Below, piece after piece: positions 1 through 11,326 of a DNA stretch of 64,000 nucleotides. Numbering within the stretch: the first letter of the stretch is position 1; the number at the start of each line of letters is the position of its first letter. This DNA comes from Arthrobotrys musiformis (taxonomy: Eukaryota > Ascomycota > Orbiliomycetes > Orbiliales > Orbiliaceae). Under the pieces are notes generated by a model. The model was not told where the DNA came from and searched no databases. It saw only the letters and a list, made by a program, of their open reading frames with translations. The position numbers and the translations under genes were made by a program. The stretch lies in the NCBI GenBank assembly GCA_036971715.1, contig JAVHJL010000004.1:1736001-1800000 (forward strand), written 5' to 3'.

Positions 1-59
1 TATGCCAAAAAAGACTGGGGCAGAAACTACCAGAATAGTTTTTTGTGGTTTAGCTACAG

Positions 60-236
60 GTTATTATTCCGCGAGCGCTGCTCATCGAGGTCTACCGCAC
101 AGACGACGGGGACTTCTTAGCTCGGCGCGAGAAACTGTATCCTTCGAATTTCCCCTGCGTCGCGCACGTCGACGTGTCGCTCGACTTCGCCGTCTCGGAA
201 GCTGCAGCTGAGCTCAGCCGATATGATAATGACTAA
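60..236 (+). CDS. Last exon of an unidentified gene (5' part outside the window)
   Basis: A frame of 58 codons opens right after a CTACAG acceptor (bases 54-59) and ends at TAA (234-236). Upstream the same frame carries two stops (bases 36 and 51), so coding must begin at this acceptor. The peptide starts VIIPRALLIEVYRTDDG and ends ELSRYDND. Its residue composition looks coding, with a mix of hydrophobic strands and acidic residues and no low complexity. I do not recognise the family. The rest of the gene lies to the left of the window. The overlapping +2 frame beginning at base 2 is arginine-rich and looks like a shadow. Confidence 0.45.
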   Translation, partial: VIIPRALLIEVYRTDDGDFLARREKLYPSNFPCVAHVDVSLDFAVSEAAAELSRYDND

Positions 237-1357
237 GAAATCTGTCTGGGTGCTGGAGTTCCCTGTATTGTGGAAGAACGGAAGGTAACTTTATGCGAAC
301 CCGGTCTCGTACTCAGACATCACAAAGGGAGGTAGTCTAGCCATGGGTAGACCGTAATTAGTGTTTGAGCAGTGACCGACTCGACTCGAGGCTCTTGTAA
401 CTAGCTCTTCTTGTCTGGGGTCGTAAGTAACCTGTGTAACGTAACCAGCCACATACGGAGGAGTTGTACGTGGCGAGTGACGATCTCTCCATAATGCAAC
501 ATCCAACAGCTTCTAGACTTCCCCCGGCCTCCCTCACTTTTATTTCCTCCTTTGCATTGATTTCTCGCGCGTGCATAGCTGGAAGTTACCTCGTATTCCA
601 AGCGCCGCTGCGTAGCTAGAAGATGAGGAGTTAACCACTTGCCAAAAAAAAAAAAAAAAAATGACGCTTTCTTTTTTGATTTGTTTGAACGTTGAGGTAT
701 TAATATTGGTATGTAGTTTCTCCCGTCTGGGAACGAGACTAGTTCCTCCCTCATGATATCCTCCTCCCCGCCCCTCTCTCTTTCTCCTTCTTGTTCTCAT
801 TTCTTTCCTAGAGCTACCACGTATTATCAGTAATGTATGTATATAGACAACCATAACTATCATGTCATCATTTCATCTTGTGCTAGTATACCTTCGAACC
901 ATAATATAACATATAAGAAGATCCACGTCCCTCACGATCTAGATCAATCTCTCCGAGTATAATTTCTATAAAACATAAGCGGATTGATGTTTCCGACCAC
1001 TTGGGTGTTATAAATTACCCTGCCTCTCGTTTACATCCCACTATAAATCTGATTCTATAAACGTAGATGCGAAATAGGTATATGAATAAAACCTAAATAA
1101 GGTTATAACTAACAAAACACAGATGGCCGCTCCAAAAAAGGGTATCTCATGCGCCGGGGGTGAGTGTACATGGTGGAGTATATACAAAAAAAAAAAACCA
1201 ATAAAAAGACATGCTAGAAATGAACGAGCGTTGGTGTAATTATTTTATGCCGTGTGTCGAAAAAGATAGCCTCCTGAAAACGATAATGCAATCTTTGAAA
1301 TGCCGATGTGGAAATGAGTGGAAAAGGTGGCCGCCCCGTGTTCTATACAAAAGAAAA
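237..1357. other. Intergenic, no gene seen
   Basis: About 1.1 kb between the end of the left-edge gene and the 3' end of the sugar isomerase. It is AT-rich, with a 17-18-nt A run near 645 and an 11-nt A run near 1187. I see no open frame with coding character. It probably holds the two convergent 3' UTRs. Confidence 0.6.
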
Positions 1358-2467
1358 TTATAAGATATCCTCACTCTCCGCGAACCCAACTTCTCCATCT
1401 GACAACCGGATCTCTAATATTTGTCCCGGTCGAACCATACCCCTGGCATCAGCGATCTTAATCCCACCATCGAGCACAACCATCTCCCCTTTCCCCACCA
1501 CAACCCCCGCCTCCACCAACGATATATCAGGGTCGTCAACCCCCCTCAACCTCCTCGGTGGAACCACGGACCCATCCGAAATCCCAACCCACCCATTCTT
1601 GCCTCTAAACGCCAACACCAAACACTCCGCCACTTTCCTCCCCTCCACACCCTTCAGCAAAGGAATATCCTGACTCCTAACCGCACAATCCCCCAACGTC
1701 CGTTTACGATCCCCGATAGCCCCACCCGGATGGAATCCATGGAATACATCCTGCGTCTTCCTCCCTTCAATAGTATGCATCGTATCCGCCACCGCCAAAG
1801 CCAACGCATCCCCCAGCGCAACAGTAACAGTAGTAGAAGTAGTAGGAGCCGGAACCCCAAACGTCACCTCCTCCTTCTCATGCACCGGCGTCGGTAACAA
1901 AATCGCACTCTCCCTCCCCGCCGTCAACGGACATTTCGCAGCACAGTTATGCGCCGTCATAGCTATCACCACCGTCTGCGAGGGTACGTGGGTTAGGATT
2001 TTTGTCAGTTCGGTTGTGGTGCCGGAGTAGGTTACTAGGATTAATACATCCTGCGCGCGGATGATGCCCATGTCGCCGTGGAGGGCTTCAGTGGGGTGGA
2101 GGAAGAAGGACATCAGGCCCAGGGAGTTCATTGTTGCTACCATCTTTTGGGCGATTTTACCGGATTTGCCCATGCCGCTAAAGATCACTTTGCCGTGGTT
2201 GATGGAGAGGGAGTGGGTTATGCATTGTACTGCGTGGACGAAGGCGGTGCGGGCGGTGGGATTTGTGGTGTAGATTCTGGTTAGGTGTGAGAGAGAGGCT
2301 GCTTCAGTTGAGAGGACGTGGACGGCGAGGTCTAAGATCGATTCGCTGTTCGAAGGACCCGTTTCCAGCGGCGGGGTGGAAGGAGGGGAGGCCAGACATG
2401 TTGGAGGTTTTGAGTGGGTGGTGAAGTTTGTGGGGAGGGTTTGGAAGATGCGGGTGGATGTCGACAT
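1358..2467 (-). CDS. SIS-domain sugar-phosphate isomerase, KpsF/GutQ type
   Basis: Intronless gene of 369 residues. An SIS domain spans roughly residues 75-235, with the phosphosugar loop GMGKSGKIAQKM near residue 98, then FFLHPTEALHGDMG and the second loop YSGTTTEL, followed by FHPGGAIGD near 247. This order is that of arabinose-5-phosphate isomerases (KdsD/KpsF/GutQ), which interconvert ribulose 5-phosphate and arabinose 5-phosphate in bacteria. Fungi do not make Kdo, so the substrate here is unknown. The bacterial enzymes carry two CBS domains after the SIS domain. Here about 115 residues follow, with only weak CBS resemblance. The N-terminal 45 residues are Ser/Thr/Pro-rich. The ATG lies just downstream of a T/A-rich leader. 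Family is secure; reaction is inferred. Confidence 0.9.
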   Translation of the reverse strand: MSTSTRIFQTLPTNFTTHSKPPTCLASPPSTPPLETGPSNSESILDLAVHVLSTEAASLSHLTRIYTTNPTARTAFVHAVQCITHSLSINHGKVIFSGMGKSGKIAQKMVATMNSLGLMSFFLHPTEALHGDMGIIRAQDVLILVTYSGTTTELTKILTHVPSQTVVIAMTAHNCAAKCPLTAGRESAILLPTPVHEKEEVTFGVPAPTTSTTVTVALGDALALAVADTMHTIEGRKTQDVFHGFHPGGAIGDRKRTLGDCAVRSQDIPLLKGVEGRKVAECLVLAFRGKNGWVGISDGSVVPPRRLRGVDDPDISLVEAGVVVGKGEMVVLDGGIKIADARGMVRPGQILEIRLSDGEVGFAESEDIL

Positions 2468-5400
2468 TTTTTTTTTATTATTTTTTAAAAATTATAGATA
2501 TAAAAATTATAGCCCGTTTCGGGTAGCTCCAAGCCAGGTTGCGTGATTCCAACAGGTAAGAAATCGGACTGGACGAATGCGAATGGTGTGAGCGAGCCTT
2601 CCTCGAGAGCCCTTTAAGATATTTTTAATATTTAGTTATTCCGGGCCCAGGTATTGTAAGTGCTATAAGGAAAGAAGGGAAGGATTGATGCGAGACCTGA
2701 TCGGGATGGCGCAATGATAAGGTGGTGGTACCGGATATTCGGCTAGAGCGCTTGAATTTGTCAGTTGGAAGGTAAACGGGTGGAGATGGTCTGTAGACGC
2801 TAGAATTGCGGGTCGGATATAATTATATTGTATCGATAGCGGGGGGGCGTCTAAGTTCTCAATTGATATCGAGGCGGTGGTGAGTCCGAGCATGCATCGA
2901 GATATAGTATGGTATAAGATATGGTAATAGGCGGGTAGGTAAGGGTTTGTATGTAAGAGACAATAAAGACCCTGAACGGCCCCTGTATATATCTATCTCT
3001 AGGTCGGTAATCTAGCTCCCACGAAAGAAAAGACGGAAAAGAAAAAGGGAAGGCGGCTCGTATTTGCAGTTTTTTACACTTCAGAGTTTTTAGTTTGACT
3101 AAAGTTTTTTTCTTCTCTGTTCCTTCTGGACCTGGGCTTGCCGAAATTTTAATTCAATTCTGCAGTGTCTCCTCGTACACCATAGAAATATATACACATG
3201 CGTACGCGGGAAGCGGCGCAGGTAACCTGCTGAGTAATTCCAATTTACGGTTTCAGTATAACCTTTTATTTTATTTTTATTATTGTGGAGGATATAAGCA
3301 GGGTGCATGCGCATGTGTAGCAGTCATCAGCGCTGTGATCGATGCTAACGGTTCGAATCTTACACAAAGGGCCCTAGATTTCGAAGATGCGGTGCTCTAC
3401 TGTCCTCATCGATCGGTAAACTAGCACAGAAGAAAGAAAAAAATTGAATTGACACATGCATGGGTTTCGATTCGATTCGGATGGTGGATGGGATTGACTA
3501 GCTGCTGCGCGGGACACCCGATGCACCCTGTCTGCATTGGCATTGTATGCACTGTCATGATTAGTGCCAGTGCCAGTGCTCGTTAGCGGGATGCTATGGC
3601 CATATGGCTGGGGCTATGTGTGAACCCGCGAATCGAATCGCATCGGGCGTTTCCATATCTCTTTCGAAGCTTTCCAGATGGCTAGTGTCGGGTGTGGAAG
3701 CAAGTACTATCTAGATATTACGGAGTACTTTTGTCTGTGGCAAAAGCCGAGGAGATTCATGGGCCGGTTCGAGTTCGCGGATACTTATGTCATCGCATGG
3801 CTGGCTCGGATATCGATGGGCAAGTCCAAAGTGGACCGGGTTACCTTCTTCGTACTTGAAGTCGGGACTAATATTAGCTAACGGTGGTGGTGTCTCGACT
3901 CGGGTTCCAGTCGCCAAAGCGGGCTTAATTAGAACGTTAATTAGATCCGATTGATAAGATTTATTAATTCGTGATTAATCACCTCGAACAGAATCCAAGG
4001 CAGGCTTCGTTAGCTTAGGGACGGAAAGTGTCGGTCAGTTTATGTGGTGGTGGTCTATGGCCCATGGTCCGAAGTTAAGTTATGCATGGCATGACTATAA
4101 TCTCTGGTGCTATTGAATGTGACCCCCCTCCTCTCCTCCATGTATTATATTACTACGTCTGCTGTGTGGTATCTTTATATACGTATATACTGTACTGGAG
4201 GTATATATGGAGGTAGGAGGTAATCGACCGCCGGATCCGCCAGAGTGTTCAGCTGGGATGTGGGCTCCACACCTGAGCCCCTCCATGTCTGACGTCTGCA
4301 ACCAGCCTACATGTCTCCTCCTCCTCCTCTCGATCACAGTGCGAGGGGGCAGTCGTCCCTTTAAAATGTTGTTTTTATAACACCATCATGTTGGAACGTT
4401 GGATATTTTCGACGTTTATCGACACATATCAATATTCTTTGGGGGTTGAGTACCTGATTACCCACGGATTAAGTAAAGTCCCAACTAAACTCTCCTTTCT
4501 CCTTCCTTCCTTCCTGCCGGTCGGTCGGGCTTGGGTTTCCGGACCGGCCAAGGGGCGAAGTCGGATTCTTGTTTCCTACGCTAAGCTCCAAGCACCTTCT
4601 TCGCCCAAAGCCCAAAGTTCTTGTGAGGCAGGGCCTCCCGCAAGATCAGATGATAGGTGATAAGGCTAATATCGAATAGCTAGTCCGTGTGAGCTAGAAA
4701 CTACATAGTACCGTCTCTATCTGAGACGAAAAGGAAAAGGAAAAAAAAACCGTTGGGGGAACAGGAGATATTCTATGACCAAAGAATGTGATTATGCCAC
4801 GAAGCCCCAAATATTTCCTCCCCTTTAGATGAAGTTGTAGTTACTGTAGTTATTCCGGAGTATCTCATCACTCCGAAGGGGTGTTTGTATCAGTTGTGAC
4901 GAAGATGCGAAATTCCGGACCGTGGGCCAGAACCACATCCCGGACGATTTATAGGCAGTGCTGCCAAAAGAGGATACAGCCTACAATGGACAGACGAATA
5001 TCTGGCAAAGCAAGGGTCCATCTTGGATACTCAATACTCGTATCCTCAAGTAGGCATAAGAGAAAAAAAAGGACCGGTTGTGTCCGATAAATTATCGCAA
5101 TGACAGGACTGCCCATCCATACATACGATATCACACTGCCAACTTTGGCCCCCATGGCATATTGAATGAATATCAATCAAATCAGCTAGGATGAGAAGAG
5201 CAAGCAGCCTGCAGCGCAGACAGGAGGAGGAGGCGAGAGGGTGAGCTCAGGGCCTCTATTGGACCAGACACCCAGGCCGTGAATTCAAGTGAATTGAATG
5301 CTGAACGACCAGTAACCAGCCAGTATTCGTCCATCGCCACAGCGGCTGCATCAGCATTCACATTGTGCTGCATTGATCCGTTCGTATATCACAGAATAGA

Positions 5401-6540
5401 GCCAAATGTGATACAGAACCGTAAATATTAAACTGGCGTAAATAAATAATATCCAAAAAACGGTGGATTAGTTTGGAGTAGTTGGTTAGTTGGGACTAGT
5501 TTGTGTCGTCTGGATGTCATCATCAACCTCTTCATCGACACTATCGATACAAGCAGTAAGTACAAGTAGTAGCGATAGAAGCAAATCAGTCAGTCGAGTT
5601 CCACCGAATTAACAGGCCACCGCCAAGTTAATTATCATCATCATCATCACCAACAGCTAGCAGTTCTCCTCAGAAGATAATATTACATTCGCTCTCGATA
5701 GTACTATCTCCTACCTAAGGTATGTATACAAATCATTATCTCCCAGAATAGACCGTCGGTTGACCCCATCTGCATCCTGGGAGTGCTGCTGTCAGTCCGT
5801 CAGTTGGTGCTCTCGTGATACAACCGTTGGGGGTCCCTCTCTTCTGTCCCTTCTGCCACTAACTAACCCTCTCCCCTTCCTGGCCTTAACTAGTGAGGCC
5901 TGCCAGGTCTGCTTTGCATCAATAAAAAGCGCTTTCGGAGCAGGCTTCCCGCAAACAGGAAACAAGAACTTGCAGCACTGTGCGGTGAATCCAGCCTCAA
6001 TAAAGAAACAACGCCAAGTTGACTTGCCCTCTCCTCAAGAACAGCTTCCAACTGAACCAAACAACTAAACCTCTCCCAACCTCCGAACGAAATCATCACC
6101 ATCTCAGCTATCAACTTCCTCCTTTTCTCCATCTAGAACGAAGACCATCATACGTAACGAGCGAGGCACTTGGATGCTTATGATATAAGTATCCCATCCA
6201 TTCATCCTAGTTCCACTCGTCTCTAAGTACACAATCCACTCGCATCGAAAACCCCCGTTTCTCCACTCTGCATACCGGCCTTACCCCGTTTTACCCTCTT
6301 CCTTGTAACATACCTACTCTTCGATCCATCTACCTTCTACAAACAGTCCCCTCCTCCAAACAAAAACAGATACACAGCTTTCTTATTACAAACAAGAAAG
6401 AAAAAGGCGCCGGACGCGAAACCGTACCTTTTTTTCCCTCCCTTATCCAGCCTTTCCAAGAAGGAAGAAGGCTCGTCGACCGAACCAATCTGTGTCTTGT
6501 TTGTTGTCTGTTGTGTCTGTGTCCGTCTCCTTAGCTCAGA
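2468..6540. other. 4-kb gene-free region, probably with a long 5' leader of the next gene
   Basis: No open frame here has coding character; the candidates at 2663-2893, 3678-3881 and 4388-4660 are short and unlike known proteins. The last 800-1000 bases are C/T-rich and probably transcribed as the leader of the gene at 6541. Two consensus 5' splice sites occur there (GTAAGT in a GCAGTAAGT context near 5558, and AAG|GTATGT near 5720). Good acceptors (CTTAG, CTCAG) sit immediately before the ATG, so a leader intron of up to about 1 kb is possible. A short upstream ATG frame of about 33 codons starts near 5516. Confidence 0.5.
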
Positions 6541-8280
6541 ATGGCCTATCGAGTCCCCCAACACAGATTGACCTCAACTGCTCAAACACAACAACCCAAG
6601 GATCGACCCTCCCTCTCCAGCAGTGCCTTTGGTCAATCTGCCACCGCAGACTCAGAAGAATGGGTCGTCTTCTCGCCCACCTCCGATGCTCAGACCGCCA
6701 AGACTCCGACATCTGGTAGAGCCAGTCGGATCAGCGATCTGGGCTCGTTACAATACGATAGCTATGACGACGAATTGGAGGAGGAAGAGGAGTCGCAGGC
6801 CGATGGAATGGACGAAGAAGAAGAAGAAGACGAAGAGGAAGATGAAGATGACGAGGACTACGACGAAGACATAGACCTGCACGGTTTCCAGAATCCGTAC
6901 CATCAGGGACCGGTTATGCTACCGCAACATGATGGATTAGGGACTTTCCCATCCGCCGTGAGCAGGCAGGGTTCCCTCGAGAAATACGAACCCGAACCCG
7001 CTATACTACCGTCGCGTAATTCCTTCACCAATGCCAGAATCCAGGCTTGGAGGATGGAGCAATCGAGGATCCTCCTGGACGAAATCGAACGAGCGACGAA
7101 AGGAAGGCTGGGTCTCAGACAGACCGAGGCTGAACGATTGGAGGAAGAAATGGTCACAATGAGCGACGTCGGTTTGGAAGAGGCAAACGAGAGGGCATTG
7201 GCTGACGACGCGGTGGACAATGAGACTTTCTGGGAGAGAATCAGGCGAAGATTGGTCCAAGACATAATGGGATTGGACGACATGGTTCTCCAGATAATCT
7301 TCGGAGAGGCTCTCCCCGCCGAATTCGAGAAGAGCATATCGGGTGCATCTACCCCGACTGCCACCGAAGGAACCGGGCTGAAACGGATGGATGCCATGTG
7401 GGAAGAGAGGCTTTTCGAGAGATTGGCACGCGAGCTAGGCGTTTTGGCACAATATTATACTCCAGACGTCGCGAAGGCTGCGTTCTCAACGTACGTCACC
7501 AAGGGCGCCCAGGATTCCGCGGGAGTACTAGCTGCAGCTGCCAAACCCAGAAGCATCGGGCCGGGAACTCCACTTTATACCTTATACCCTTCGCTCAGGT
7601 CGTCGACTTCCTTCTCGACGCTCGACCCTCTATCGTCCACGCGCCAATTTCGTCCGACGATCGATGGCGAAGATGACACCGACAGCCATGCCGCTAACTG
7701 GGGCATTGAAGACCGGCCGCTAACTTCGTCTCTGAACTCGGCATCGTCCGAAGCTCGTGTTGATGCAGAGATTGTCCGAGAGTACTGGGAGAAGGAACTG
7801 AATGTACGCATGCTCTTCTCCTACCTTAAATCCAAGCTTGCCACCGCCCCGACGGCCACCCAAGCATCACCTGCTACTGCCCCTACAACCCGCCGCCCTT
7901 CGGCTTCGTCTACCGCAACCGCTAGGACGGTACCTGCCCTCACCAATAGGTACACTTCCGCCAGATTGAATCAACCTTTGCTCCAACAACATCCACTGAT
8001 TTCGCATGCCCAGACCATGAATAATAATAATAACAATAATGTTTCGACGACGAAGGCGAAGAGAATCTCGCCGATCGCATCGTTGACTTCTGTTTTGGGT
8101 GTCGGTATGGGAGGGTTCCGATCTGGGAGTAGCTGCGCGTCGCAGTCAACGACTAAGAAGTCCGGACCGAAAGTGGCATCTAAGGGATCCGTTTCGTCCA
8201 AGCATTTCTGGGACGTCGGCTCAACGGTTGGTAGTAGCAGAAGCTCGTGCGTTGGTGGACCCGTCTGGGCAGACGTATAG
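6541..8280 (+). CDS. Conserved fungal protein of unknown function, acidic N-terminus
   Basis: Single-exon gene of 579 residues. Residues 1-75 are Ser/Thr-rich and include EEWVVFSPTSD. Residues about 79-107 are a nearly uninterrupted Glu/Asp stretch. A predicted helical core follows at about 165-300, with the motifs ARIQAWRMEQSRILLDEIER and FWERIRRRLVQDIMGLDDM followed by IIFGEALP. I believe this helical core belongs to a conserved uncharacterised Pezizomycotina family, but that rests on memory of the motif style and not on a search. The C-terminal 200 residues are low complexity (Ser/Thr/Ala) and include a seven-Asn run encoded by AAT/AAC repeats at about 8020-8040. There is no signal peptide or membrane segment. 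The long upstream leader suggests a regulated gene. Confidence 0.8.
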   Translation: MAYRVPQHRLTSTAQTQQPKDRPSLSSSAFGQSATADSEEWVVFSPTSDAQTAKTPTSGRASRISDLGSLQYDSYDDELEEEEESQADGMDEEEEEDEEEDEDDEDYDEDIDLHGFQNPYHQGPVMLPQHDGLGTFPSAVSRQGSLEKYEPEPAILPSRNSFTNARIQAWRMEQSRILLDEIERATKGRLGLRQTEAERLEEEMVTMSDVGLEEANERALADDAVDNETFWERIRRRLVQDIMGLDDMVLQIIFGEALPAEFEKSISGASTPTATEGTGLKRMDAMWEERLFERLARELGVLAQYYTPDVAKAAFSTYVTKGAQDSAGVLAAAAKPRSIGPGTPLYTLYPSLRSSTSFSTLDPLSSTRQFRPTIDGEDDTDSHAANWGIEDRPLTSSLNSASSEARVDAEIVREYWEKELNVRMLFSYLKSKLATAPTATQASPATAPTTRRPSASSTATARTVPALTNRYTSARLNQPLLQQHPLISHAQTMNNNNNNNVSTTKAKRISPIASLTSVLGVGMGGFRSGSSCASQSTTKKSGPKVASKGSVSSKHFWDVGSTVGSSRSSCVGGPVWADV

Positions 8281-10267
8281 GATGCGTTTTTTGGTATGCT
8301 TGTTTGATAAGATAATGAGAGATAGGTATGGGACTAGCCCCTTCTTCGTTTTGCCTTGGATGGGTACACTAAAGAATGATGTACTCGGGGTTGATTGTTG
8401 AAGGAGGGGTTTCTGTTCTTGTTTTCTTCCTTATTGCACGCAAGGGATATGGTTCTCATGGGAGCATGCAAAGCGGATTCGTTGGTTGATTGAACCGCAC
8501 CTCTTTTTTCTCTCTTTTCTGGTCCTTTTTGTTTTACTATTATTCTTTCTTTTCCTTTTTAATTATGTTTGTATTGATGAACAGCAGCATCACGTTCACT
8601 CACCAGCGGGGCATCATTGACTACCACCAGCATTATTTGTTCATTCACGGGGTTTTTCTTCTTTTGCATGAATTATTAATGGGGCCTTTTTGTTTTTTTG
8701 TTTTCGATCTGCTTTTCTCCCAAACTCTTCTCTTCCATAATTGTATATTTTATTTTTATTTTTTTATTTGATTTGATTTACTGGCGAGGGGCGGTTGCAG
8801 GCGAAGATGACAGAACGAATATTTTTTCCATTTTTATATTTTACTGTGTATGATTTGTATGAGGAGTTTCTTTTATCAAGTGCATCTTTGCCATCACTCT
8901 CATCATGACGATATTATATAAACGATAGTTTCTTTCTTTCTTTCTTGTTCTTAATGAAATACAGGGCGGTTCCATACATATATCCCTCTTGTTACCCAAA
9001 AACGGACCAATCGAGCGTTTCCACGATATGATTGGGCGTCAAGATTTCGAGAGTATAAGGGTCCTCGAGGTACCTATACTTCCACAACAGTTTTAAAAGT
9101 GTTCATTTATACCCGACGTACTTTGTAAACGTAAGGTAAACGAGCTCCACGAGGTTAGGTTTGGCCTTATGACCAGGACCTAATGTAGTCTCTAACGATA
9201 GGGAAAACTGGGAACCGGTTGGATCTGGCTAGGCTGGATTCGATTTCAGCTTATCGAGACATCCATTTTATACAGTAGTTACAGCATACTAAGAAAACGG
9301 CAAGACAAGATTCCCGCTTTTATTTTGCCCCTCTTTCTTTGGGTATGCTAACTGGGAGCTCGAGCAAAGAACCCCTCATGGTGTTTTACACGGGAAACGG
9401 TGTGTCGGGGTTTTTTTGGGGACTAGTTAGCTTCCATTCCCCCGCAGATGCATATGACCTCTTTTTCTTCCTTTTTTCGGGGTTTATATGCAATTAGATA
9501 ATACAATGATATGCAGATTAGCCTGTGCGTTAAGGGTGGTCTACAGACACATGGCAGCCTCAATTGCCGAAAGGGTTACCCTGCAGCTTTTTAGCTTATA
9601 CAGCTTGGAAGTATTTATTCCGTGATATATGCAGTGGAGTTTGACATGTATATTGACATGCTTGGCTGTTATAAGTGCGCAGTTTTTTATCGCAGGGTGT
9701 TTGGATTCCGGCTGTTGAGGTTCCGTGTGGATGCATGATGTTATATGGATGGTATAAGCTTTTGTGGCCGGATGGATGGAGGATTTGGAGGTTTATATTC
9801 CCCGTCTCCCCCTTGATCTATTTTATAAATCTACCATAGGAATATATATCGATAGAACCGGAGAGGGTCCTTGTCACTTGTTCGTCTTTGGTTTATTATA
9901 TATTCGTGCGATCGCGAGTAACCTTTTGTGTAAGAGTACCTGTATAAATCCAACACCCGCCGCCATCCGAACGTTACGACGTCACCGGAGTTTCGTTTCC
10001 CCGGATATCGATCGCAAGCTTTGGACAACCCGGCCATCGCAATACAACAGTCAAACCACCCATCGTATCCCTATAATCCGCCGGGATTTTTTAAAACCAA
10101 AATCGCAGAGATTCCTGGTTTACCGGCCTTCTGCAGGTGGTAAGCAGAAAGCTTACCTACACCTGCAGCTAAACCCATCGTAGACGTTGCCCAAAAGAGG
10201 GCGGCCGACCCTTGTTCACCCTCTTTCCAACAAAAAAACAAAATATTAGAGAAGAAAGGGAAGGAAG
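8281..10267. other. Intergenic / 3' UTR and 5' leader
   Basis: A T-rich 3' UTR follows the gene ending at 8280, with a TTTC repeat near 8928-8944. The stretch before 10268 is probably the leader of the Yippee gene. An open frame at 9764-10183 lacks coding character and is treated as leader sequence. A strong hairpin lies at 10131-10168 and is listed separately. Confidence 0.5.
10131..10168 (+). promoter_or_regulatory. Strong hairpin in the 5' leader of the Yippee gene
   Basis: CTGCAGGTG pairs with CACCTGCAG (9 bp) and GTAAGC pairs with GCTTAC (6 bp), with a 3-nt bulge (CTA) and a 5-nt loop (AGAAA). It lies about 100 nt upstream of the ATG at 10268. If transcribed it would form a stable stem in the leader. 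Any effect on translation or splicing is inference. Confidence 0.5.
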
Positions 10268-11326
10268 ATGACTGGTTCGCTCAACTTTCCGCGGTTCCTG
10301 CTCCCCGCGTTTCCACGATGGGAATCATCGCTGTTGAAACGACATAGACCCGTTGAAGACGTTACTTTTTCCTCGGATGGGAGGCGGAGGTCGGTTGATA
10401 TCTCTGCTGGTGAGGAGGAGATACCGGTTCGGCAGGGGAGGAATTTATCGCATGATTCCGGGTGTATAGTCTCCGACGAAGATGAATTCGAAGATGACGA
10501 GGAAGTAGAGGAAGAGGAAGAAGAAAGGGGCAGTGATGATGAGGATGATAGAGCGTATACCTACGCCCCATCCCGAAAATCCTCCTCCACCTCTTCCTCC
10601 GCCGATTCCCTGGAAATATATCTAGACACCGAAAGCGGCTACGGCGGCAGCACCTCCTCCCTCTCCATCCCCTCCTCCTCCCCACCCCACCATCACCAAC
10701 AACCCCGCAAGAAGAAATTCACCTTCTGGCCCTCCTCCTCCTCATCCCCCAAACCCCAAGAACCAACCCTAAAAACAACAACAACATACCTAACCTGCTC
10801 AACCTGCCGTACAAACCTCTGCTTCACCTCCTCCGTAATCTCAAAGGGCTTCACCGGCCGTCACGGCCGCGCATACCTCGTCTCCTCCCTCCTCCCTTCA
10901 AACATAATCCACGGAAAACCCACAAGTCGCGCATTACAAACCGGCGCGCACACCGTCAGCGACATCAGCTGTAAAATCTGCGGGAGCAATCTCGGCTGGA
11001 AGTATATTCATGCCGAGGAGAGGGCGCAGAGGTATAAAGTCGGTAAATACATTTTGGAAACCGGGAGGGTTGGGAAGGTTAATTATTGGGATGGGAAGGT
11101 TGGGGATGGGTTGGATGAGGATGGGAGGGAGAGGAAAGGGAAGAAAGGGTGGGAGAGTGGGTGGGAGAGTTTGGGGGATGATGATGGGGTTGAGGTTGAT
11201 TTGGAGGATGAGGAGGAGTTGGAGGAGATGTTTGCGGGGAATTGGAATAAGGATAAGGCTTTGAGGAGGAGGGAAAAGAGGAGGGTGGTTGAAGAGGCGA
11301 GGAGGAAGGTTGATTCTAATGTTTAG
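10268..11326 (+). CDS. Yippee-family zinc-binding protein
   Basis: Single exon, 352 residues. The Yippee domain covers about residues 173-268. Zinc ligands are seen as two CxxC pairs (C177/C180 and C235/C238), 55 residues apart. The family signatures GFTGRHGRAYLV and the final segment CGSNLGWKYIHAEE followed by YKVGKYILE are present. Yippee proteins share a beta-tent fold with Mis18 and the cereblon ligand-binding domain; in yeast the relative Moh1 is linked to stationary-phase survival. About 170 residues of disordered, acidic and Ser-rich sequence precede the domain, and an acidic/basic tail of about 80 residues follows. Family members are often only 100-150 residues, so both flanks are extensions. 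It is convergent with the histone-chaperone gene at 11864. Confidence 0.92.
   Translation: MTGSLNFPRFLLPAFPRWESSLLKRHRPVEDVTFSSDGRRRSVDISAGEEEIPVRQGRNLSHDSGCIVSDEDEFEDDEEVEEEEEERGSDDEDDRAYTYAPSRKSSSTSSSADSLEIYLDTESGYGGSTSSLSIPSSSPPHHHQQPRKKKFTFWPSSSSSPKPQEPTLKTTTTYLTCSTCRTNLCFTSSVISKGFTGRHGRAYLVSSLLPSNIIHGKPTSRALQTGAHTVSDISCKICGSNLGWKYIHAEERAQRYKVGKYILETGRVGKVNYWDGKVGDGLDEDGRERKGKKGWESGWESLGDDDGVEVDLEDEEELEEMFAGNWNKDKALRRREKRRVVEEARRKVDSNV

Noticed and set aside
1421..1897. Plus-strand open frame of 158 codons over the sugar isomerase
   Set aside because: Pro/Arg/His-rich antisense shadow of the SIS gene, which has clear family motifs on the minus strand.
3340..3375. B-box-like word GGTTCGAATC as a tRNA
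   Set aside because: No T stem, anticodon arm or acceptor stem could be paired around it.
9764..10183. Open frame of 139 codons on the plus strand before the Yippee gene
   Set aside because: It begins at a GTG, has no recognisable sequence, and includes the leader hairpin. Composition is not protein-like. Treated as 5' leader.
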